Part shown: piece after piece, positions 52,276-59,829 of the stretch
Position numbering within the stretch: position 1 is the stretch's first letter
Layout: every line of letters begins with the position of its first letter
NCBI RefSeq assembly: GCF_030283205.1
Contig: NZ_JASNWF010000020.1
Span: 1 to 64,000, forward strand
DNA from: Actinomadura opuntiae
GTDB taxonomy: Bacteria > Actinomycetota > Actinomycetes > Streptosporangiales > Streptosporangiaceae
DNA: 64,000 bases
Reading direction: 5' to 3'
Notes under the pieces: model-generated
What the model was told of the DNA's origin: nothing
The model's database searches: none
What the model saw: only the letters and a program-made list of their open reading frames with translations
Position numbers and translations under genes: made by a program

Positions 52276-52857
52276 TCAACCACCGATCCCCGACAGGGCC
52301 TGGCCCCACTGGAACTGGTAATTGCTGACGTAGCTGCTGTACGCCATTTCCGAGTACCGGGGGCTGGACGGCCACGGATCGCCGTAGGAGATCGTCCGGC
52401 TGCCGGGGTCGTAGCCGTAGATGACCTGGGAGTGCCCGCCGCCGGCCGACCAGTAGATGCCGGTCTGGATGGGACGCTGCCCGTCGATCTCCCCTTCCAC
52501 GCCCTGGAAGGAGAGAGGCCCGCTGACATAGCCGGGATCGAGGCCGAGCGCCTGGAACGCGCGCTGGTCCCATTCCAGTTGCCCGGCCTGGTTGGGGCAG
52601 TAGCTTCCGCGCGGGTAGCCCATCGCCAGATTGCAGAAGTCGTTCTGGCTGACGTTGCCGACGCCGAAGTACTTGGCGATGGTGAGGCCGCTGGCGGCCC
52701 AGCACCACTGGTTCTGCTGCTGCACCTGCTGGGTGATGGGGAGTTCGCCGGCCGCGGCGACTCCGGTGGTGGCCGCGGCGGTGAGGGTGCCCGCCGCGGC
52801 GGCGGCCCCGCACGCGAGCCGCCATCGTGCCCGGGCGGGCCGGGTACGCGTTCTCAT
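52276..52857 (-). CDS. secreted papain-like cysteine protease (C70/AvrRpt2-like)
   Basis: 193 aa from ATG 52857. A signal peptide (twin-arginine-poor, cleavage near VAAAG) precedes the mature domain. QQQNQWCWAASGLTIAKYFG holds the catalytic Cys, GGGHSQVIYGYDPG the His, and SYGDPWPSS the Asp. Extra Cys in DFCNLA and SYCPNQ may form a disulfide. It would act outside the cell. The immediate downstream gene encodes a surface protein that might be its substrate, anchor or inhibitor. Confidence 0.88.
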   Translation of the reverse strand: MRTRTRPARARWRLACGAAAAAGTLTAAATTGVAAAGELPITQQVQQQNQWCWAASGLTIAKYFGVGNVSQNDFCNLAMGYPRGSYCPNQAGQLEWDQRAFQALGLDPGYVSGPLSFQGVEGEIDGQRPIQTGIYWSAGGGHSQVIYGYDPGSRTISYGDPWPSSPRYSEMAYSSYVSNYQFQWGQALSGIGG

Positions 52858-53073
52858 TCGCTTCCGCCTTGTCTCCCGGCGTGCCGAAGAGCGCCTCGCG
52901 CACGGGGAGCTGTGCAATTCCCTTCCGGTGCCGGGGTGGATTATCCGGATGGGGACTGCCGTGCGCGAGGCCGAAGGAACGCCATTACAGTCTCATTCGC
53001 GGCGGAAACCGGGGAAATGCCAGCAGGTCATAACGCCGGGATATGGCCTTCCCGCGGCGCGGAATGCGGCGGG

Positions 53074-54315
53074 TCAGGCGGGGGCGGCGGGCAGGGCCAC
53101 GGTGACGTGGAGGCCGCCGTCGGCCCGGGGCCGGGCGGTGACGTCGCCGTCGTGGGCCCGCACGATCGACTGCACGATGGACAGGCCGAGGCCCACGCCC
53201 TTGGCCGTGACCACCCGGTCGCCGTCGAGCCGGCGGAACGGCTCGAACAGCCCCGGCACCTCGTAGGACGGGACGGGCGGCCCCGAGTTGGCGACCTCCA
53301 GGACGGCCCGGCCGTTCCGGAGGGCGGAGGTGACGCGCACCCAGCCGCCCTCGCCCGCGTTGTGCCGGATGCCGTTCTCGACCAGGTTCTCCACGACCCG
53401 TTCGAGGAGCAGCGCGTCCCCGGTGGTCATCGCCTCGCCCGGCTCGGTCTTGACGGCGATCCCGGCCCGCTCGGCCTCCGGCGCGGTCCGCGCGGCGACG
53501 TGCCCGACCACGTCCGCCAGGTCGACCGGGGCGCGGCGGGTGATCTCGCTCTCCGAGCGGGCGAGCAGCAGCAGCCCGCCGATCAGCCGCTCGTGCCGGG
53601 AGGTGATCTGCAGCAGGTCCTCGCCGAGGCGCAGCACGTCCGGGGACGCGGCCTTGCGGTGCATCGCGACCTCGACCAGCGCGCGGCCCAGCGTCAGCGG
53701 GGTGCGCAGCTCGTGCGAGGCGTTCGCCACGAAGCGGCGCTGCCCGTCGAAGGACCGGTCGAGCCGCTCCACCATCGTGTCGAAGGTGTCGGCCAGCTCC
53801 TTGACCTCGTCGTGCGGCCCGCGCAGCGCGATCCGCTCGTGCAGCACGCGGTCGGCGGCGGGAGCGGCGGCGATCCGGCGCGCCGTCTCGGTCACCCGGT
53901 GCAGCGGGGTCAGGACGCGGCCGGCGATCAGCCAGCCGAACGCCATCGCGGCCCCGCCGACGACCAGCAGCGCGAGAGAGCCCTGCGTGACCAGCGACTG
54001 CGTCGCGGCGGCGCGCAGCTCGTCGTGCTGCTTGCGCGCCTGCGCCTCCAGCGAGGCCGGCGACATCGACTTGTCGGCGTCCGACCGGGGGGCCGGCTCC
54101 CGCTCCACGATGGTCCGGCCGTCGCCGGTGGCCCCCTTGTCCTGCGTGACGCGGGCGAGGACCTTCGTTCCGGCCCGGTCGACCTGCTGGGTGAACAGCG
54201 CGTAGGTGACGCCGAGAAGGACCAGGCCGGCGGCGAAGAACAGGCCGCCGTAGGTCAGCGTGAGGCGGACGCGCAGCGAGATCCGGCGCGGCCGGCCGAT
54301 CGCGGGGAACTTCAT
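53074..54315 (-). CDS. two-component sensor histidine kinase
   Basis: 413 aa from ATG 54315 (ATGA overlap with the regulator). Two membrane helices (about 18-40 and 118-140) bracket an external domain of roughly 75 residues. HAMP (GRVLTPLHRVTETARRI), HisKA (ANASHELRTPLTLGRALVEV) and the GHKL ATPase (VVENLVENGIRHNAG, GVGLGLSIVQSIV) follow. It belongs to the OmpR/CutS group. It probably controls the divergent lipoprotein-efflux operon. Confidence 0.94.
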   Translation of the reverse strand: MKFPAIGRPRRISLRVRLTLTYGGLFFAAGLVLLGVTYALFTQQVDRAGTKVLARVTQDKGATGDGRTIVEREPAPRSDADKSMSPASLEAQARKQHDELRAAATQSLVTQGSLALLVVGGAAMAFGWLIAGRVLTPLHRVTETARRIAAAPAADRVLHERIALRGPHDEVKELADTFDTMVERLDRSFDGQRRFVANASHELRTPLTLGRALVEVAMHRKAASPDVLRLGEDLLQITSRHERLIGGLLLLARSESEITRRAPVDLADVVGHVAARTAPEAERAGIAVKTEPGEAMTTGDALLLERVVENLVENGIRHNAGEGGWVRVTSALRNGRAVLEVANSGPPVPSYEVPGLFEPFRRLDGDRVVTAKGVGLGLSIVQSIVRAHDGDVTARPRADGGLHVTVALPAAPA

Positions 54316-54968
54316 GGGATCCGGTACCCCGCTCCCTTGACGGTCTCGATGACGGGCGGCTCGGCGAGCTTGCGGCGCAGCTTCAGCACGGTCAGCCGGA
54401 CGGCGCCGGTGAACGGGTCGGCGTGCTCGTCCCACGCCTTCTCCAGCAGCTGCTCGGCGGACACGACCGCGCCGTCCGCGCGCAGCAGCTCGGTCAGCAC
54501 GGCGAACTCCTTGCGCGCCAGCGGGACGTACCGGCCGTCGCGGAACACCTCGCGGCGCGCCGGGTCCAGCGTGATGCCCGCGCGGCTCAGCACGGGCGGC
54601 GCGGCGGGCCGCGACCGGCGGCCGAGCGCGAGGACGCGGGCGGCCAGCTCGGGGAACGCGAACGGCTTGGTGAGGTAGTCGTCGGCGCCGATGCCGAGCC
54701 CGGTGACCCGGTCGGTGACCTCGGCGGCGGCCGTCAGCATCAGCACCCGCGCCCCGGCGCCCGCCGCGACCAGCTCCCGGCAGACGTCGTCGCCGTGCAC
54801 GACGGGCAGGTTCCGGTCCAGCACGACGACGTCGTAGTCGTTGACGCCCGCGCGTTCGAGGGCGGACGCCCCGTCGTGCGCGAGGTCGACGGCGTGCGCC
54901 TCGTCCCGGAGCCACTCCGCGATCGCGTCGGCGAGCAGCCGCTCGTCCTCCACCACCAGCACCCGCAT
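54312..54968 (-). CDS. OmpR-family response regulator
   Basis: 218 aa from ATG 54968 after GAAGGGA. The receiver has VVEDERLL and VVVLDRNLP (phospho-acceptor Asp51), LTAAAEV and KPF. The C-terminal winged helix includes PLARKEFAVLTELLRADGAV and FTGAVRLTVLKLRRKLAEPP. It is transcribed with its kinase and away from the lipoprotein gene, with 180 bp between. Confidence 0.95.
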   Translation of the reverse strand: MRVLVVEDERLLADAIAEWLRDEAHAVDLAHDGASALERAGVNDYDVVVLDRNLPVVHGDDVCRELVAAGAGARVLMLTAAAEVTDRVTGLGIGADDYLTKPFAFPELAARVLALGRRSRPAAPPVLSRAGITLDPARREVFRDGRYVPLARKEFAVLTELLRADGAVVSAEQLLEKAWDEHADPFTGAVRLTVLKLRRKLAEPPVIETVKGAGYRIP

Positions 54969-55148
54969 GCCGTTCCCTTCGCCCGTCCTGACCCCGCCGA
55001 TCGTGCCCGGCGGCGTGTTTCCTCCCCGTAAGGGCGCGCTGCCGGGCCGGTCCGGGTCCCGGCGGAAACGGTGGGGAAACGCGCCGCCGCGTTGCATCAC
55101 CTCTCGTCCGGCCGGAACGCGTCCGGCCACCGAACGAGGAGACGACAC

Positions 55149-55670
55149 ATGCGACTGCGGACCCTGCGGACCAGCGGAGCGGTGGCGGCGCTGCCGCTGG
55201 TGCTGGCGCTCGCGCTGACCGGCTGCGGCTCGAAGGACGACGGCGACGGCGGCGTGGCGTCGGCCAACGGCGACAAGCAGGTCGCCCAATCCAAGGCCCC
55301 CGGCGGGAAGGACACGGGCCTGAAGTACGCCCAGTGCATGCGCGAGCACGGCGTCCCGATGGACGACCCGAAGGACGGCCGCTTCACGATGAAGCTCGAC
55401 GGCAAGACGCCGAAGGAGACCGTCGACAAGGCGCAGGAGGCCTGCCGGCAGTACAACCCGATGGAGAACGGCGCCGCGCGGAACGACCCGAAGATGCAGG
55501 CGAAGATCCAGGAATTCGCCGAGTGCATGCGCAAGAACGGCGTCGAGGACTTCCCCGACCCGAAGCCGGGGCAGCAGGGGATCATCATGGACAAGAAGCT
55601 CAGCGAGGACCCTGACTTCAACAACGCCCAGGCGAAGTGCAAGGACATCATGGGCGGCGGTCCGAAGTGA
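55149..55670 (+). CDS. lipoprotein with duplicated CMR/CMRKNGV motif
   Basis: 173 aa from ATG 55149 after GAGGAGA. Lipobox LALTGC. Two similar repeats follow: YAQCMREHGVPMDDPKDG and FAECMRKNGVEDFPDPKPG, each followed by a later Cys (EACRQY, AKCKDI). This suggests paired disulfides or metal sites. The family is common in actinobacteria beside MacAB-type efflux genes, with no known function. Its stop overlaps the adaptor GTG (GTGA). Confidence 0.85.
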   Translation: MRLRTLRTSGAVAALPLVLALALTGCGSKDDGDGGVASANGDKQVAQSKAPGGKDTGLKYAQCMREHGVPMDDPKDGRFTMKLDGKTPKETVDKAQEACRQYNPMENGAARNDPKMQAKIQEFAECMRKNGVEDFPDPKPGQQGIIMDKKLSEDPDFNNAQAKCKDIMGGGPK

Positions 55671-56791
55671 CCGCGGTGCGGGAACGGACGCCTGCGGGAG
55701 AGGAGAAGCGCCGATCGAGGCGCCGCCGGCCGGGGCGGCGGGCGGTCGTCGCCGCCCTGGCCGCCGTGGCGGTGGCGGGCGGCGCGGCGGCCGTCGCGCT
55801 CAACACCGGCGGCGGCTCCGGCAAGGGCCGGGCGTCGGCGCTTCCGCCCAACACCACGCAGGTCACGCAGCAGACGCTCAAGGACGAGCAGACCGAGGAC
55901 GGCCAGCTCGGCTACGGCCCGTCCCTCACCGCGACGAGCCGCCTGCAAGGCACGCTGACCAAGGTCCCCGAAAGCGGCGACGTCATCAAGCGGGGCAAGG
56001 AATTGTACGAGGTGGACGGCGATCCGGTGGTCCTGATGTACGGCTCGAAACCGGCGTACCGTCCGCTGACGATCGGCACCGAAGGGTCGGACGTCGAACG
56101 GTTCGAAAAGAATCTGAGCGCGCTCGGTTATGACGGGTTCACCGTCGACGACGAATACACCTCCGACACCGCCGAGGCCGTCAAGGAATGGCAGGACGAC
56201 CTCGGCCTGGACGAGACCGGAACGGTGGAGCTCGGCCGGGTGGTGTTCGCGCCGGAGGCCGTCCGGGTCGACGGCGTGCAGGCGAACGCCGGCGAGCCGG
56301 TCCGCCCCGGGAGCAAGATCCTCACCTACACCGGCACCGACAAGGCCGTCACGGTCGAGCTGGAGACGACCGACCAGCGCATGGCCCGCAAGGGCGCCGA
56401 GGTCGAGGTCACGCTCCCCGACGAGACGACCGTCACCGGCAAGATCGACGAGGTCTCCACGGTGATCCAGCCGGCCGAGGGGCAGGGCGAGGACCCGACG
56501 ACCAAGGTCGAGGTCACGATCTGGCTGCGGTCGTCGAAGGCCCGCAAGGCCGCCGCGAGGTACGCGCTGGCCGCCGTCGACGTCACGTTCACCGCGGGCT
56601 CCCGCAAGAACGTGCTGACGGTGCCGGTCACCGCGCTGGTCGCGCTCTCCGAGGGCGGCTTCGGCGTGGAGGTCGTGAAGGGCTCGACGTCGGCGTACGT
56701 CCCGGTGAAGACCGGGCTGTTCGCGGACGGGCGCGTCGAGGTGTCCGGCCAGGGCGTGGCCGAGGGCACCGTCGTGGGGATCCCGAAATGA
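55667..56791 (+). CDS. peptidoglycan-binding efflux adaptor (MacA/HlyD-like)
   Basis: 374 aa from GTG 55667. One membrane helix (about 26-46) follows an Arg-rich start. Next are a lipoyl-like segment (LTKVPESGDVIKRGKELYEV), a peptidoglycan-binding domain (TIGTEGSDVERFEKNLSALG, AVKEWQDDLGLDETG) and beta-barrel/MP domains to the end (NVLTVPVTALVALSEGG). It would connect the ABC permease to the wall in place of an outer membrane channel. Coupled on both sides. Confidence 0.9.
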   Translation: MTAVRERTPAGEEKRRSRRRRPGRRAVVAALAAVAVAGGAAAVALNTGGGSGKGRASALPPNTTQVTQQTLKDEQTEDGQLGYGPSLTATSRLQGTLTKVPESGDVIKRGKELYEVDGDPVVLMYGSKPAYRPLTIGTEGSDVERFEKNLSALGYDGFTVDDEYTSDTAEAVKEWQDDLGLDETGTVELGRVVFAPEAVRVDGVQANAGEPVRPGSKILTYTGTDKAVTVELETTDQRMARKGAEVEVTLPDETTVTGKIDEVSTVIQPAEGQGEDPTTKVEVTIWLRSSKARKAAARYALAAVDVTFTAGSRKNVLTVPVTALVALSEGGFGVEVVKGSTSAYVPVKTGLFADGRVEVSGQGVAEGTVVGIPK

Positions 56792-57483
56792 TCGACCTGC
56801 GGGAGGTGACCAAGGAGTATCCGGGCGGGGTGCGGGCGCTCGGCGGGGTGTCGCTGCACGTCGAGGCCGGCGAGCTGGTCGCGATCGTCGGGCCGTCGGG
56901 GTCCGGGAAGTCGACGATGCTGAACGTCCTCGGCACCCTGGACCGCCCGACGTCGGGGACCGTGCGCATCGACGGCCACGACGTCGGCCGGCTGTCGGAC
57001 GCCGCGCTGTCGGCGCTGCGGGCGAACCGGATCGGGTTCGTGTTCCAGCAGTTCCACCTCGCCTCGGGCACCCGCGCGCTGGACAACGTGGCCGACGGCC
57101 TCCTGTACTCGGGGCTGCGGCCGGCGGTGCGGCGGCGCCGCGCGGCGGACGCGCTGGAGCGCGTCGGGCTGGCGCACCGGCTGGACCACGAGCCGCACGA
57201 GCTGTCGGGCGGCGAGCGGCAGCGCGTCGCGATCGCCCGGGCCGTCGCCGGCGAGCCCGCGCTGCTGCTGGCCGACGAGCCGACGGGCGCGCTGGACTCG
57301 GCGTCCGGCGACGGGGTGATGGCGCTGCTGCGCGAGCTGCACGCCTCCGGCACCACCGTGGTGATCATCACGCACGACCGGGAGATCGCGGCGGGGCTGC
57401 CGCGCCGGGTCCGGATGCGCGACGGCCTGGTGGTCGAGGACTCGGCGCTGCCGTCGCTGGAGAAGGCGGAGGCCGGGCGGTGA
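56788..57483 (+). CDS. ABC transporter ATPase (MacB/LolD-like)
   Basis: 231 aa from ATG 56788 (ATGA overlap). Walker A GPSGSGKST (35-43), Q-loop FQQFHLASG, signature LSGGERQRVAIARA, Walker B LLLADEPTGALD and switch His in IITHDRE are all present. It powers the MacB-like permease encoded next. Likely substrates are antimicrobial peptides, lipids or lipoproteins, but this cannot be read from sequence. Confidence 0.96.
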   Translation: MIDLREVTKEYPGGVRALGGVSLHVEAGELVAIVGPSGSGKSTMLNVLGTLDRPTSGTVRIDGHDVGRLSDAALSALRANRIGFVFQQFHLASGTRALDNVADGLLYSGLRPAVRRRRAADALERVGLAHRLDHEPHELSGGERQRVAIARAVAGEPALLLADEPTGALDSASGDGVMALLRELHASGTTVVIITHDREIAAGLPRRVRMRDGLVVEDSALPSLEKAEAGR

Positions 57484-58685
57484 CCGCCGCGACGCTGCGC
57501 CCGGCCCGGATGGGGCCCGGGGACGTGGTGAAGGTCGGCGCGGTGGGGCTGCGGACCCGGCCGATGCGGGCGTTCCTGTCCGCGCTCGGCATCGCGATCG
57601 GGATCGCCGCGATGGTCGCGGTGGTCGGCGTGTCGTCGTCCTCGCGCGCCGACCTCGACCGCACCCTCGCCTCGCTCGGCACGAACCTGCTGACCGTCAC
57701 CCCCGGCAACACGCTGACCGGCGGGCAGGCCCAGCTCCCGCTGGAGGCCGAGCGGATGGTCGGGGGCATCGGGCCGGTCGACCAGGTGTCGGCGATCGGG
57801 CTGCTGGACGACGCGAAGGTCTACCGGAACGGGAAGATCCCGAAGGAGCAGACCAGCGGGATCGCGGCCTACGCCGCCCGCACCGACCTGCGCGCCGCGA
57901 CGGGCGCGCGGCTGCGCAGCGGCGTCTGGCTGACCGCGGCGACGCAGGACTTCCCCGCGGTGGTGCTCGGCTCGTCCGCGGCCGACCGGCTCGGCATCGG
58001 GCACGCCGGGCCGGACGTCCAGGTGCTGGTCGGCGGCAAGTGGTTCACGGTGGTCGGGATCCTGGAGCCGGCGCCGCTCGCGCCCGAGCTGGACGCGGCC
58101 GCGCTGGTCGGCTGGCCGGCGGCGCAGGAGCGGCTCGGCTTCGACGGCCACGCCACGACGATCTACACCCGGTCGCGGGACGCGAGCGTCGAGCAGGTCC
58201 GCCAGGTCCTCGGCCCGACGGCGAACCCGCAGGCGCCGAACGAGGTGCAGGTGTCGCGGCCGTCGGACGCGCTGGCCGCCAAGAAGGCGGCGGGGGAGGC
58301 CTTCACCGGGCTGCTGCTCGGCGTCGGCGCGGTCGCGCTGCTGGTCGGCGGGGTGGGGGTGGCCAACACCATGGTCATCTCGGTGCTGGAGCGGCGCGCG
58401 GAGATCGGGCTGCGGCGCTCGCTCGGCGCGACGCGCGGCCAGGTCCGCACCCAGTTCCTCGCCGAGTCGCTGCTGCTGTCGGCGCTCGGCGGGCTCGGCG
58501 GGGCCGCGATCGGGGCGCTGGTCACCGGCGGCTACGCGGTGTACCAGGGGTGGCCGGTCGTGATCCCGGCCTGGGCGGTGCTCGGCGGGATCGCCGCGAC
58601 GCTGGTCATCGGCGCGGTGGCGGGCCTGTACCCGGCGATCCGGGCGTCCCGCCTGTCGCCGACCGAGGCGCTGGCCGCCCACTGA
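57480..58685 (+). CDS. MacB-like ABC transporter permease
   Basis: 401 aa from GTG 57480 (GTGA overlap). Four membrane helices in the MacB arrangement: one near the N-terminus (FLSALGIAIGIAAMVAVVGV), a large external domain (about 60-270), then three near the C-terminus (GLLLGVGAVALLVGGVGVAN, FLAESLLLSALGGLGGAAIG, VLGGIAATLVIGAVAG). The mechanotransmission segment RRAEIGLRRSLGATRGQVR and the ending PAIRASRLSPTEAL are typical. Confidence 0.95.
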   Translation: MTAATLRPARMGPGDVVKVGAVGLRTRPMRAFLSALGIAIGIAAMVAVVGVSSSSRADLDRTLASLGTNLLTVTPGNTLTGGQAQLPLEAERMVGGIGPVDQVSAIGLLDDAKVYRNGKIPKEQTSGIAAYAARTDLRAATGARLRSGVWLTAATQDFPAVVLGSSAADRLGIGHAGPDVQVLVGGKWFTVVGILEPAPLAPELDAAALVGWPAAQERLGFDGHATTIYTRSRDASVEQVRQVLGPTANPQAPNEVQVSRPSDALAAKKAAGEAFTGLLLGVGAVALLVGGVGVANTMVISVLERRAEIGLRRSLGATRGQVRTQFLAESLLLSALGGLGGAAIGALVTGGYAVYQGWPVVIPAWAVLGGIAATLVIGAVAGLYPAIRASRLSPTEALAAH

Positions 58686-58692
58686 CCGCCGA

Positions 58693-58729
58693 TTGACATA
58701 GTGATCACTATCTGAATATCGTCCGCTAT
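58693..58729 (+). promoter_or_regulatory. leaderless tetR promoter with 14-bp palindromic operator
   Basis: TTGACA (58693-58698), an 18-bp spacer and TATCGT (58717-58722) lie seven bases before GTG 58730. ATAGTGATCACTAT (58698-58711) is a perfect palindrome that begins at the last base of the -35. It is well placed for autorepression by the TetR product. Confidence 0.75.
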
Positions 58730-59398
58730 GTGGATAGTGAAGACGATGGGAAGCCGCGCCGGCTGACCCGCGCCGAGGCCAAGGCGCGCACGCGGCGGCG
58801 GCTGCTGGACGCGGCGGCGCACGTGTTCGCCCGCAAGGGCTACGCCGGGGCGTCGGTCGAGGAGATCGCCGAGGCGGCGGGATTCTCGATCGGCGCCCTG
58901 TACTCCAACTTCGGCGGCAAGGAGGAGCTGTTCCTGGAGCTGCTGGCCGGCGGCACCCGGGCGCGGGTCGAGCGCGGCGGCCGGCTCGTCGCCGCCGTGG
59001 AGGCCGGAACGGAGGACCCGGTGTCGGCGCTCGGCCGGTTCCTCATGGAGTCCGCCGACAAGGACGACGACCTGCCCCTCCTGCAGGCGGAACTGTGGCT
59101 CTACGCCATGCGCAACCCGCGGATGAAGGACGCGCTGGCCGCCGCGCAGCGCGAACCGCTCGCCGCGCTCGAAGAGGTCATGGAGGCGGTCCTGGCGCGG
59201 GTCGGGGCCTCCGGCGCGGTCCCCGCGTCCACCGTCGCCACGGTCGCGAGCGCGATGTTCCAGGGCCTCGTGCGGCAGCGCCGCCTCGACCCGTCCAGCG
59301 TGCCGGACGACCTGCTCCGCCAGGCGATGCGGTGGCTGTTCGTCGGCATCGCCAACACCCCCGACCCGTCCGGCCCGTCCGAGGAGGAGCCGTCATGA
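58730..59398 (+). CDS. TetR-family transcriptional regulator
   Basis: 222 aa. The N-terminal HTH is standard (RRRLLDAAAHVFARKGYAGA, SVEEIAEAAGFSIGALYSNF, GGKEELFLELL). The helical C-terminal domain should bind a ligand. The start GTG 58730 fits a leaderless transcript. It lies right after the efflux operon and is coupled to a small membrane protein gene, so it may control efflux as well as itself. Confidence 0.93.
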   Translation: MDSEDDGKPRRLTRAEAKARTRRRLLDAAAHVFARKGYAGASVEEIAEAAGFSIGALYSNFGGKEELFLELLAGGTRARVERGGRLVAAVEAGTEDPVSALGRFLMESADKDDDLPLLQAELWLYAMRNPRMKDALAAAQREPLAALEEVMEAVLARVGASGAVPASTVATVASAMFQGLVRQRRLDPSSVPDDLLRQAMRWLFVGIANTPDPSGPSEEEPS

Positions 59399-59829
59399 CC
59401 CGTACCGTCGCCGACCGAGGAGCAGCCGTGACCCGAGTCGACCTCCCCGCGCCCCGCCGGCACGCGACCGGACCGGCCGTGCCCGCGCGGGCGTACCGGG
59501 TCGCCGGCCTGGTCATGGGCGGCGTGTGGGCCTGGAACGCCGGCCAGCCGGTGTGGGAGCACGCCCTGAAGCTCGGGCTGCTGCTGTTCGTCGGCGCGCC
59601 CCTGCTGCATCTCGCGCAGAAGCGGCGCGCGGCGCGGCACCCGGCCGCCGCGCCGCGGGTGTCGATCGTCCGCGTGGCCGCCGCCAAGGGCGTGCTCCTC
59701 GCCGCCGCGCTCCTGGCCTCCTACCTGCTGCGCTCGACGCCGCACGGCGACCTGTACGTGGCGGCCGGCCTGGCCGTCGCCATCGCGGGCATCGGACCGC
59801 TGCTGCACCGCCGCTTCGTCGCCGCCTGA
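59395..59829 (+). CDS. small membrane protein
   Basis: 144 aa from ATG 59395 (ATGA overlap with tetR). Hydrophobic stretches LVMGGVWAWNAGQPVWEHAL, LGLLLFVGAPLLHLA, VAAAKGVLLAAALLASYLL and VAAGLAVAIAGIGPLLHRRF suggest four helices. No domain is recognised. It is the probable effector gene of the TetR regulator. It abuts the convergent acyltransferase gene with no gap. Confidence 0.8.
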   Translation: MTRTVADRGAAVTRVDLPAPRRHATGPAVPARAYRVAGLVMGGVWAWNAGQPVWEHALKLGLLLFVGAPLLHLAQKRRAARHPAAAPRVSIVRVAAAKGVLLAAALLASYLLRSTPHGDLYVAAGLAVAIAGIGPLLHRRFVAA

